NCBI GenBank assembly: GCA_025923175.1
Contig: JAICGL010000318.1
Location: forward strand, 1 to 5,211
Origin: Acidimicrobiia bacterium
Lineage (GTDB): Bacteria; Actinomycetota; Acidimicrobiia; IMCC26256; BP-133
Reading direction: 5' to 3'
Length of the DNA stretch: 5,211 bases
The position numbers were made by a program, and so were the translations under genes. The notes beneath the pieces were generated by a model. The model saw nothing but the letters and a program-made list of their open reading frames with translations, searched no databases and was not told where the DNA came from. Below are positions 1 through 5,211 of this stretch, piece by piece (the stretch's first letter is position 1; each line of letters starts with the position of its first letter).

Positions 1-368
1 ATCGCCTTCACCCGGGCCACCAGCTCGCGGGGTGAGAACGGCTTGGTGAGGTAGTCGTCGCCGCCCATCTCGAGGCCGAGGATCCGGTCGATCTCGGAGT
101 CCCGGGCGGTGAGGAAGATCACGGGGATGCTCTTCACCTCATTGCTGGTGTCGGCCCGCAGTCGCCGGCACACCTCGAGACCGTCGATTCCCGGCAGCCC
201 GACGTCGAGGACCACGAGTCGGGGGCGTTCCCGTTTGGCTGCCGCCAGTGCGTCCTCTCCGCTACCGGCCTTGAGGACCCGGAATCCTTCCTTGCGGAGG
301 TACATGTCGACGAGGTCAGCGATATTCGCCTCGTCGTCGACGACGAGGATCGTTCCGCCACCGGTCAC
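1..368 (-). CDS. Response regulator, receiver domain (partial, C-terminus beyond window)
   Basis: This is the phospho-receiver part of a two-component response regulator, a cytoplasmic protein that takes a phosphoryl group from a sensor kinase. 122 codons are visible. The acidic pair is D11-D12 (ILVVDDE), the phosphoacceptor is D55 (VVLDVGLPGIDGLEV), the switch Thr is T87 (IFLTAR) and the conserved Lys is K109 (DDYLTKPFSPREL). All key receiver residues are therefore present and it should be phosphorylatable. The KPFSPRELVARV ending is typical of OmpR/PhoB-type regulators, but the output domain lies outside the window, so DNA binding is inference. The GTG start at 368 is chosen because it lies just before the first beta strand and has an AAAGGA ribosome site about 8 nt upstream. 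The gene begins 33 nt after the nitroreductase stop on the same strand, so it may be co-transcribed with it. No histidine kinase is visible. Confidence 0.93.
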   Translation of the reverse strand, partial: MTGGGTILVVDDEANIADLVDMYLRKEGFRVLKAGSGEDALAAAKRERPRLVVLDVGLPGIDGLEVCRRLRADTSNEVKSIPVIFLTARDSEIDRILGLEMGGDDYLTKPFSPRELVARVKA

Positions 369-401
369 GGCAATGATCCTTTCACCGGCCGAGGCACAGA
401 G

Positions 402-995
402 TCACCAGTGGCCGCGGTGGATGACCTCGTCCTCGGAACGGCGACCGCGGCGAAGCGATGGCGACGGCTCGTCGGGAGCGGGCCAGCCGAGGGCCACCGC
501 TCCGATGGGATGGAAGTCATCAGGGATCCCGAACGCCGCCCGCAGCTCCTCCAGGCCTTCGAAGATCCCGAAGAACAGCGCTCCCAGGCCTTCGTCGACG
601 GCGGTCAGGAGAATGGTCATGGTCGCCATCCCGCAGTCGATGTCCCAGTAGGGGACGGGCCAGCGGCCCTCGTCCCGGTCTGTCCAGCCCTTGTCGGGCT
701 CGGCATAGCGGTCGAGATAGGCGGCCTTGGAGGCGCAGGGCAGGACGATCACCGGCGCCCGGAACAAACCCTGCCACCGGAACCCGTCACGTCGCTCGGC
801 CGGGAAGGTGCAGTCCCAGAACCGGCCGACCTGCTCCGGCCCAACGAGGGCCAGAAAGGCGAAGCCCTGGGTGTGCCCGGCCGACGGCGCCCGGCGGGCG
901 TGGTCGAGAATCCGCTCCAGTGCTTCTGGCGGGACGGGCCGGTCCTCGAAGTTCCGGACCATTCGCCGCCGGCGGATCGCCTCCCCGAGCTCCAC
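402..995 (-). CDS. Nitroreductase-family flavoprotein
   Basis: This 197-residue protein matches the usual size of nitroreductase-family enzymes, FMN-dependent oxidoreductases that reduce nitro, quinone or other acceptors with NAD(P)H. The Arg-rich N-terminus (RRRRMVRNF, residues 8-16), then PVPPEALERILDHARRAPSAG (about 20-40), is the classic FMN phosphate-binding start of the fold. H41 stands where many members have Asn (APSAGN.Q). Residues 117-147 (YWDIDCGMATM..LLTAVDEGLGALFFGIF) form the conserved central helix and flavin-contacting loop. ALGWPAP (168-174) and the terminal DEVIHRGHW match the conserved C-terminal end. The GTG start at 995 lies 3 nt after the acyl-CoA dehydrogenase stop, with GAAGGG about 8 nt upstream, so translation is probably coupled. 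The natural substrate cannot be read from sequence. A specialised role, for example in fatty acid or cofactor metabolism, is only hinted at by the neighbour. Confidence 0.9.
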   Translation of the reverse strand: MELGEAIRRRRMVRNFEDRPVPPEALERILDHARRAPSAGHTQGFAFLALVGPEQVGRFWDCTFPAERRDGFRWQGLFRAPVIVLPCASKAAYLDRYAEPDKGWTDRDEGRWPVPYWDIDCGMATMTILLTAVDEGLGALFFGIFEGLEELRAAFGIPDDFHPIGAVALGWPAPDEPSPSLRRGRRSEDEVIHRGHW

Positions 996-998
996 CGC

Positions 999-2198
999 TC
1001 AGCCCTTCGGGAGTCCCAGCACCCTTTCGCCGACGATGTTGCGGAGGACCTCGTCGGTGCCGCCCGCCACCCGCATCCCGGGCACGCTGAGCACGAAGGC
1101 GGACCAGGCGTACGTGCCCCACTCGTCGGTGTCGGCGATCAGCCGCGGCCCGAGCAGGCTGGTGAGCAGTTCCGACATCTGCTGCATGTTGTTGGTCAGC
1201 CCCAGTTTCAGCGTCGACAGCTCCGGGCCGGGCAGCTGACCGGCCCGCATCTTGGCCATCGCCCGCAGCGTCGTGTAGCGGTTGACCGAGAGCCGGATCA
1301 TCACCTCGGCGATCTGCTGGCGGACGTGGGGGTCGTCGGCCGCGCCCAGGTGCCGGGCCAGCGCCCGGAGGCGGTTGGCCAGATTCATGCCGCCGCCGAC
1401 CCCGCCGCCGCCGATGGCCATCCGCTCGTTCATGAGCGTCGTGAGCGCCACCGTCCAGCCCTGGTCCACGTCGCCGAGTCGCATCTCGTCGGGGATGCGC
1501 ACGTCGGTGAAGAAGACCTCGTTGAAGGAGGCGCCGCCCGTCATCTGCCGCAGCGGCCGCACCTCCACGCCGGGGGCCCGCATGTCGACCAGGAACATCG
1601 TCAGGCCCCGGTGACGGCTTTCCTCGAAGGTCGTCGTGCGGGTGATGATCTCGCCGATGTCGGAGTAGTGGGCACCCGACGTCCACACCTTCTGGCCGTT
1701 GAGGATCCACTCGTCGCCGTCGCGGATCGCCTTGGTCTGGATGCCGGCCAGGTCGGAGCCGGCGACCGGCTCGGAGAACAGCTGGCAGGCGACCGTGTCA
1801 CCCCGGTACATCGCCGGCAGGTAGCGCTGCTTCACGTCCTCCACGGCGTGGGCCAGGATCGTCGGGGCGACCATGCCGAGGCCGATCCCGAACGGGCCGA
1901 TGCTGGGGACGTCGTAGTCGCTCTCGAGGCCCTGCCAGACCCGCTCGTACTCCCGCGGCAAACCGCGACCGCCGTAGGCCTCCGGGCCGCTGATCCATCC
2001 GAAGCCGGCGTCGTAAACCTTGGCCCGCCATTCCTTGGCCTCGGCCAGCATGGCGGCGTCCTCCTCCGGTGTCCGCTCGGGGAAGATCGAGACCTCATCG
2101 CTGCCCTGGCCCCACTCCTGGGTTGCTTCGACCCGCCGCTTGGCGTTGGCCTCGAGGAAGGCGGTCGCTTCGGCCCGGAACTCGTCCCTGGTGATCAT
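999..2198 (-). CDS. Acyl-CoA dehydrogenase (FadE-like)
   Basis: This FAD enzyme would introduce an alpha,beta double bond into an acyl-CoA in the cytoplasm and pass electrons to electron transfer flavoprotein. Its 399 residues are full family length. The N-terminal helical domain runs to about residue 135. The family signature CQLFSEPVAGSDLAG is at 138-152, and the beta-domain motif WILNGQKVWTSGAHYSD is at 164-180. RPLRQMTGGASFNEVFFTDVRIP is at 214-236, and the C-terminal FAD/dimer motif GGTDEVLRNIVGERVLGLP is at 379-397. The Glu found before Gly-Thr in medium-chain enzymes is Gly here (G379). E258 in TLMNERMAIG sits where isovaleryl-CoA and long-chain dehydrogenases carry their catalytic base, so E258 is the likely base (inference). 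Chain length, or a branched or ring substrate, cannot be decided. The ATG start at 2198 has no clear ribosome site, which fits a leaderless or near-leaderless message. It heads a run with the nitroreductase. Confidence 0.95.
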   Translation of the reverse strand: MITRDEFRAEATAFLEANAKRRVEATQEWGQGSDEVSIFPERTPEEDAAMLAEAKEWRAKVYDAGFGWISGPEAYGGRGLPREYERVWQGLESDYDVPSIGPFGIGLGMVAPTILAHAVEDVKQRYLPAMYRGDTVACQLFSEPVAGSDLAGIQTKAIRDGDEWILNGQKVWTSGAHYSDIGEIITRTTTFEESRHRGLTMFLVDMRAPGVEVRPLRQMTGGASFNEVFFTDVRIPDEMRLGDVDQGWTVALTTLMNERMAIGGGGVGGGMNLANRLRALARHLGAADDPHVRQQIAEVMIRLSVNRYTTLRAMAKMRAGQLPGPELSTLKLGLTNNMQQMSELLTSLLGPRLIADTDEWGTYAWSAFVLSVPGMRVAGGTDEVLRNIVGERVLGLPKG

Positions 2199-2206
2199 GG
2201 GCTTGC

Positions 2207-2238
2207 AGCGTACTGCCCGGTAACCAGGCTCCCTCCAA
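2207..2238 (-). promoter_or_regulatory. Possible promoter for the acyl-CoA dehydrogenase run
   Basis: On the minus strand a TACGCT hexamer (2212-2207) fits the actinobacterial -10 pattern TANNNT and ends 8 nt before the ATG at 2198. A TTGGAG hexamer (2238-2233) could serve as the -35, although the 20-nt spacing is a little long. A start site this close to the ATG would give a leaderless or almost leaderless transcript, which agrees with the lack of a Shine-Dalgarno sequence. Motifs this short arise by chance, so this is a weak call. Confidence 0.3.
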
Positions 2239-2262
2239 GCAGAGTCGTCCGGGATCGGCGGC

Positions 2263-2268
2263 TAGCGT
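2263..2268 (+). promoter_or_regulatory. Possible -10 element for the zinc-ribbon/ABC exporter run
   Basis: TAGCGT fits TANNNT and ends 9 nt before the ATG at 2278, again consistent with a near-leaderless message. No convincing -35 element is seen upstream. The whole divergent spacer 2199-2277 shows no strong inverted repeat or operator that could be recognised. The sequence GGTGG 3 nt before the ATG could alternatively act as a weak ribosome site. Confidence 0.2.
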
Positions 2269-2277
2269 CGGTGGTCG

Positions 2278-2475
2278 ATGGACGTCCCCTCGTGCCGCCT
2301 CTGCGGCGCTGCTCTCCCCGAAGTCCTCCCCGATGAAGGCGGCCTCCGTTGCCCCAACTGCGGCCTGCACCAGGCCGCCGAGCTGGGTGGATCAGGCGTC
2401 CAACGGCTGGTCATCGGGCTGGTGGGCGTCTACATGCTGACGGCCCTGCTGGTGCTGCTGATTCGAAACAACTGA
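2278..2475 (+). CDS. Small zinc-ribbon protein with one C-terminal membrane helix
   Basis: This 65-residue protein is not matched to a named family. It has two Cys knuckles, C6-R-L-C9-G and C25-P-N-C28-G, spaced 15 residues apart as in a rubredoxin-like zinc ribbon, so it should bind one zinc. A Gly-rich linker (37-40) leads to a single hydrophobic segment, about residues 44-62 (LVIGLVGVYMLTALLVLLI), ending in a short RNN tail. Arg43 just before the helix fits a cytoplasmic N-terminal ribbon, although topology is inferred. The only in-frame start near the beginning is the ATG at 2278. It is judged real because it fills the gap between the divergent promoter region and the ABC ATPase, ends 10 nt before that gene's start, and encodes two coherent elements in a row. 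A role as regulator, chaperone or accessory subunit of the downstream exporter is only guilt by association. Confidence 0.75.
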   Translation: MDVPSCRLCGAALPEVLPDEGGLRCPNCGLHQAAELGGSGVQRLVIGLVGVYMLTALLVLLIRNN

Positions 2476-2485
2476 AGGACGGGGC

Positions 2486-3430
2486 GTGTCAGAGACACCG
2501 GCGGTGGTGGTCGACCGGCTGACGAAGGCCTACGACGGCCAACCGGCGGTTGACGGCCTCTCGTTCACCGTCGAGCGCGGCGAGGTCTTCGGCCTCCTCG
2601 GCCCCAACGGCGCCGGGAAGACGACCACCGTCGAGACGCTGGAGGGCTACCGAAAGCCGGACGACGGCACGGTCCGCGTGCTCGACCTCGACCCGGTCGG
2701 GGACCGGCGCCGCCTGGCGCCTCGCATCGGGGTGATGCTCCAGGAAGGTGGTCTGTACCCCGGGATCCGGCCGCTCGAGGCGCTGCGCCTGTTCGCCGCC
2801 TACTACGAGCACCACGAGAGTCCCGACGCCCTGCTCGATCTCGTCGGCCTCCGGCCCATGGCCGGCAAGCTGGTGCGGCGCCTGTCGGGCGGGCAGAAGC
2901 AGCGGCTCTCGCTCGCCCTGGCGCTGATCGGCCGGCCCGAGGTCGTGTTTCTCGACGAGCCCACCGCCGGGATGGACCCCCACGCCCGGCTCACCACCTG
3001 GGAGGTCATCACCGGCCTGAAGGAGCGGGGGGCGACGGTCATCCTCACCACCCACGCCATGGACGAGGCGGAGCGGCTGTGCGACAGGGTGGCCATCATC
3101 GACGGCGGCGGGCTGGTGGCGCTGGGCACCCCGGGCGACCTCACCCGCTCGGCCGGCGGCGGGGAGACGCTCTTCACGGCCGCCCCGGGCCTCGACACCG
3201 CCGCGCTGGCCGCGGCCCTGCTCCTCGCCCCGGCAGCGGTGGTGGAGACCAAGCCGGGGGAGTACGTCGTCCACGCCGACTCCAGCCCCGAGCTCGTGGC
3301 GGCCCTCACCGCCTGGTTGCGGGATCAGGGCGTCGCCCTCGGCGACCTGCGGGCCGGGCGGCGGTCCCTGGAAGAGGTGTTCCTCCAGGTGACGTCGGAA
3401 CCCTCGGCCGCCGGCGGGGAAGAGCCATGA
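2486..3430 (+). CDS. ABC-2 type exporter, ATP-binding subunit (DrrA-like)
   Basis: This 314-residue cytoplasmic ATPase would power export of an unknown substrate through the permease encoded next. The complete nucleotide-binding set is visible: Walker A GPNGAGKT at 39-46, Q-loop Gln86 (VMLQEGG), signature LSGGQKQR at 133-140, Walker B VVFLDE at 153-158 with catalytic E158, D-loop AGMD at 161-164 and switch H190 (LTTHAMDEAE). After about residue 225 comes an extra C-terminal domain ending in SLEEVFLQVTS, as in DrrA/CcmA-type exporters for drugs, lipids or polymers. The GTG start at 2486 is preceded by AAGGA about 7 nt upstream, within the end of the zinc-ribbon gene and the short spacer. The stop overlaps the permease start as ATGA, so the two subunits should be made together. 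The family assignment is firm; the substrate is unknown. Confidence 0.96.
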   Translation: MSETPAVVVDRLTKAYDGQPAVDGLSFTVERGEVFGLLGPNGAGKTTTVETLEGYRKPDDGTVRVLDLDPVGDRRRLAPRIGVMLQEGGLYPGIRPLEALRLFAAYYEHHESPDALLDLVGLRPMAGKLVRRLSGGQKQRLSLALALIGRPEVVFLDEPTAGMDPHARLTTWEVITGLKERGATVILTTHAMDEAERLCDRVAIIDGGGLVALGTPGDLTRSAGGGETLFTAAPGLDTAALAAALLLAPAAVVETKPGEYVVHADSSPELVAALTAWLRDQGVALGDLRAGRRSLEEVFLQVTSEPSAAGGEEP

Positions 3431-4155
3431 GCCTGCGAGGAATCGGGGCCCAGATCGAGATCGAGACGAAGCTCACGCTGCGGCGGGGCGAGACCCTCCT
3501 CGTCACGCTGGGAATTCCCGTCGGGATCCTGGTCTTCTTCGGCAACGTCGACCTCGTCGACACCGGCTACCGCGACCCGCTCGACTTCCTCGTCCCCGGG
3601 GTGCTCGCCCTGGCCGTGATGTCGACCGCCATGGTCGCCCTGGGCATTGCCACCGGGTTCGAACGCCGCTACGGCGTCCTCAAACGGCTGGGGACCACGC
3701 CGCTGGGCCGGTCCGGGCTGCTGGCAGCCAAGACCCTGACGGTCGTGACGGTCGAGATCATCCAGGCTGTCATCATCGTGGTGGCCGGAGTCGTCCTCGG
3801 CTGGTCCCCGGCCGGCGGGATCGCCGAAGCCGCCCTCGTCATGGTCATCGGCACGATCGCCTTCGCCGGCCTGGGTCTCCTCATGGCCGGGTCGCTCCGG
3901 GCCGAGGCCACCCTGGCCATCGCCAACGGCGCCTACCTCTTGCTCCTCGTCCTCGGCGGGATGGCCTACCCGCTGGACAAGCTGCCCGCCGCCCTGCAGG
4001 ACCTCGCCCAGGTGCTGCCTGCCGCGCCCCTGGCCGAGTGCCTCCGCAGCACCCTCACCGGCTCCGGAATCCCCGGCTCTCGCCTGTCGATCCTCATCGC
4101 CTGGGCCGTCGTGACCCCGCTCCTCGCCGCCTGGAAATTCCGCTGGGAGGAATGA
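3427..4155 (+). CDS. ABC-2 type exporter, permease subunit
   Basis: This is the membrane partner of the preceding ATPase, 242 residues. About six hydrophobic segments can be seen, at roughly 23-40, 55-77, 104-124, 132-156, 163-182 and 218-236, the normal topology for one ABC-2 half-transporter that dimerises. The cytoplasmic loop ERRYGVLKRLGTTPLGRSGL (80-99) is the recognisable ABC-2 motif that contacts the ATPase. MAYPLDKLPAALQDLAQVLP (179-198) is the usual extracytoplasmic stretch before the last helix. The ATG start at 3427 overlaps the ATPase TGA as ATGA, with GGGGAAG about 4 nt upstream. The same frame stays open further upstream inside the ATPase gene, but that part reads as low-complexity Arg/Gly and is not protein of this family. 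The gene ends 24 nt from the convergent thioredoxin-like gene. Confidence 0.95.
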   Translation: MSLRGIGAQIEIETKLTLRRGETLLVTLGIPVGILVFFGNVDLVDTGYRDPLDFLVPGVLALAVMSTAMVALGIATGFERRYGVLKRLGTTPLGRSGLLAAKTLTVVTVEIIQAVIIVVAGVVLGWSPAGGIAEAALVMVIGTIAFAGLGLLMAGSLRAEATLAIANGAYLLLLVLGGMAYPLDKLPAALQDLAQVLPAAPLAECLRSTLTGSGIPGSRLSILIAWAVVTPLLAAWKFRWEE

Positions 4156-4179
4156 GTGCTCGCCGAGGCGACCAGCAAC
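4156..4179. other. Short convergent intergenic gap
   Basis: Only 24 nt separate the permease stop from the stop of the opposing thioredoxin-like gene. No hairpin with a T tract is seen here, so transcription from each side probably ends within, or runs antisense into, the opposing gene. Confidence 0.6.
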
Positions 4180-4773
4180 TCAGCGCGACGTCGACGGAGT
4201 GCTTCCGGGCGCGATCTTCAGGTACTGCTTCTGGAGGATGCCCGTTGAGACCGGGCCGATCAGGTGGCCTGCGATCGAACCATCCGCCCGGATGAAGAAC
4301 GTGGCCGGGGCGCCGTCGACGCGGTACGCCTCGGCCACCTTGCCGCCCGGGTCGACCAGCGTGGGCCAGGTGACATCGCCGTGCTCGGCGGTCGCCCGTC
4401 CGACTTCCGGGTCCTCCCGGAACAGGACGCCGACGATGGGAACGGCGGGGAAGCGGCGTTTCATCTCGGCCAGGAGCGGCAGTTCGAGCCGACACGGCTC
4501 GCACCAGGCTCCGCTCCAGAAATTCACCACCACCGGTCTGCCTCGGAAGTCGGCCAGCGAGACGGTCTCGCCGTCGAGGGATTGCAGCGTGAAGGCCGGC
4601 GCCGGGCCCGAGTTGAGCGGATCGATCCGGTCCTCGGAGTTGACGGCGCGGCGGATGACCAGGCTGATCGGCACCGACAGCACGATGAGTACGAGGGCCA
4701 CGTAGCGGACGGCCCGGGCGCGGTTGCGGCCCGTTGCCTCAGAACTTGTGCTGGAGGACCGCGTCGACGGCAA
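4180..4773 (-). CDS. Membrane-anchored TlpA/ResA-type thiol-disulfide oxidoreductase (start uncertain)
   Basis: This is a thioredoxin-fold protein with an N-terminal membrane anchor, expected to reduce or exchange disulfides outside the membrane, for instance in cytochrome c or cytochrome oxidase assembly. The active site is WCEPC in the FWSGAWCEPCRLELP segment. PAPAFTLQSLDGETVSLADFRG is the typical AhpC/TSA-Redoxin entry strand-loop, and GAPATFFI carries the conserved cis-Pro loop. A hydrophobic helix (YVALVLIVLSVPISLVI) lies ahead, with a basic stretch GRNRARAVRY before it, which points to a cytoplasmic N-terminus. The start is unclear. The GTG at 4701 (173 residues) would begin inside the hydrophobic helix and drop the basic residues. 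The TTG at 4773 (197 residues) keeps them but overlaps the end of ctaB by about 35 nt. Neither has a good ribosome site. The longer form is listed. It follows ctaB directly on the same strand, which supports a role in heme-copper oxidase biogenesis. Confidence 0.85.
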   Translation of the reverse strand: MPSTRSSSTSSEATGRNRARAVRYVALVLIVLSVPISLVIRRAVNSEDRIDPLNSGPAPAFTLQSLDGETVSLADFRGRPVVVNFWSGAWCEPCRLELPLLAEMKRRFPAVPIVGVLFREDPEVGRATAEHGDVTWPTLVDPGGKVAEAYRVDGAPATFFIRADGSIAGHLIGPVSTGILQKQYLKIAPGSTPSTSR

Positions 4774-5211
4774 TGGCGGCGAAGAGCAGGCCAAGGTAGG
4801 TGATGGAGTAGGAGAAGAGGCGGAGCGCCGCCTTGTGTGAGCTGTCGCGGTTGAGCTGTTGGGCGAACTGGAGGAACCGGGCGCCGAGCACGATGGCGGC
4901 AACCAGGTAGACCGGGCCCATCTTGGCCGCCGGGCACAGCGTGAGTGTCACCCCGACGAGCACCACCGAGTAGGCCAGGATCTGGCGGGCGGCGGCCTTG
5001 GGGCCGGCGGTGACCGGAAGCATCGGCACGCCGGCGGCGGCGTAGTCGTCGCGGTACTTGAGGGCCAGGGCCCAGAAGTGCGGCGGGGTCCACATGAAGA
5101 TGATCGTGAACATCACCCAGGCCGGCAGGCCGACCCGACCGGTGACGGCCGCCCAGCCGACGAGCACCGGCACCGCTCCGGCGGCGCCGCCGACGACGAT
5201 GTTCTGGGCCG
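4739..5211 (-). CDS. ctaB: Heme o synthase (protoheme IX farnesyltransferase), partial
   Basis: This integral membrane UbiA-family prenyltransferase adds a farnesyl group to heme b to form heme o, the precursor of heme a for cytochrome oxidase. The C-terminal 156 or so residues are seen; the N-terminal part with the first Asp-rich motif lies beyond the right edge. Diagnostic segments are QNIVVGGAAGAVPVLVGWAA at the visible beginning, FMWTPPHFWALALKYRDDY and AGVPMLPV, which together are characteristic of CtaB/COX10 rather than other UbiA enzymes. Several hydrophobic helices follow up to the TGA at 4741-4739, with the short tail LQHKF. The open frame continues through the window end, so the GTG at 5173 is not the true start. 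The thioredoxin-like gene follows with overlap or no gap, indicating one operon. Confidence 0.96.
   Translation of the reverse strand, partial: AQNIVVGGAAGAVPVLVGWAAVTGRVGLPAWVMFTIIFMWTPPHFWALALKYRDDYAAAGVPMLPVTAGPKAAARQILAYSVVLVGVTLTLCPAAKMGPVYLVAAIVLGARFLQFAQQLNRDSSHKAALRLFSYSITYLGLLFAAIAVDAVLQHKF

Noticed and set aside
109..651. 180-codon plus-strand open frame over the response regulator and nitroreductase end
   Set aside because: It spans two real minus-strand genes in antisense and has a Ser/Arg-rich composition with no domain.
787..1710. 307-codon minus-strand open frame in another phase of the dehydrogenase/nitroreductase region
   Set aside because: It is a phase-shifted reading of the real genes: low-complexity Arg/Gly/Pro/Ala composition and no family motif.
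408..2336. 642-codon plus-strand open frame opposite the acyl-CoA dehydrogenase and nitroreductase
   Set aside because: It is a GC-rich antisense shadow: rich in Gly, Arg, Pro and His, with no recognisable domain, and fully covered by two well-supported genes on the other strand.
2489..3274. 261-codon minus-strand open frame opposite the ABC ATPase
   Set aside because: It lies entirely antisense to a gene with a complete ABC motif set, and its composition is typical of an antisense high-GC shadow.
3079..3426. Upstream extension of the permease frame into the ATPase gene
   Set aside because: The extension reads as Arg/Gly-rich filler, while the ATG at 3427 overlaps the ATPase stop and begins the proper family N-terminus.
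4156..4179. Bidirectional terminator between the convergent genes
   Set aside because: The gap is only 24 nt and no stem-loop with a T run was found.
4774..4902. Upstream extension of the thioredoxin frame to the ATG at 4902
   Set aside because: This stretch is a Ser/Pro-rich shadow of ctaB, without signal or domain character, and would need a long overlap with ctaB.

Overview
The window is about 5.2 kb of very GC-rich DNA. It has short intergenic gaps, frequent GTG starts and tightly packed genes. Together with a FadE-like acyl-CoA dehydrogenase and a heme o synthase gene near an ABC-2 exporter, this suggests a chromosomal segment of a high-GC actinobacterium. An uncultured or environmental lineage such as Acidimicrobiia is possible, but that is inference; no rRNA or other phylogenetic marker is present. 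Nothing indicates a mobile element, phage, CRISPR array or RNA gene.

Layout. The left part (1-2198) is a minus-strand run of three genes, read right to left: an acyl-CoA dehydrogenase, a nitroreductase-family flavoprotein 3 nt downstream of it, and 33 nt further on a response regulator whose C-terminal part is cut off by the window edge. A 79-nt divergent spacer (2199-2277) separates this run from a plus-strand run of three genes. These are a 65-residue zinc-ribbon protein with one membrane helix, an ABC transporter ATPase starting 10 nt later, and an ABC-2 permease overlapping the ATPase stop by ATGA. The right part (4180-5211) is again minus strand. It holds the C-terminal two thirds or so of heme o synthase (CtaB), entering from the right edge, followed by an overlapping or abutting membrane-anchored TlpA/ResA-type thioredoxin. 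The permease and the thioredoxin gene converge with only 24 nt between their stops.

How the genes may work together. CtaB and the thioredoxin-like protein fit cytochrome oxidase or cytochrome c biogenesis: heme o supply plus extracytoplasmic thiol reduction. The adjacent DrrAB-like exporter recalls the actinobacterial arrangement in which such an exporter lies close to heme A/heme O synthesis genes, so its substrate or role may be linked to respiratory assembly. The dehydrogenase and nitroreductase are probably co-translated flavoenzymes of lipid or xenobiotic metabolism. The window is mostly ordinary core-type gene content. The points most worth a second look are the small zinc-ribbon membrane protein heading the exporter operon, the exporter-heme cluster linkage, and the unresolved start of the thioredoxin gene.
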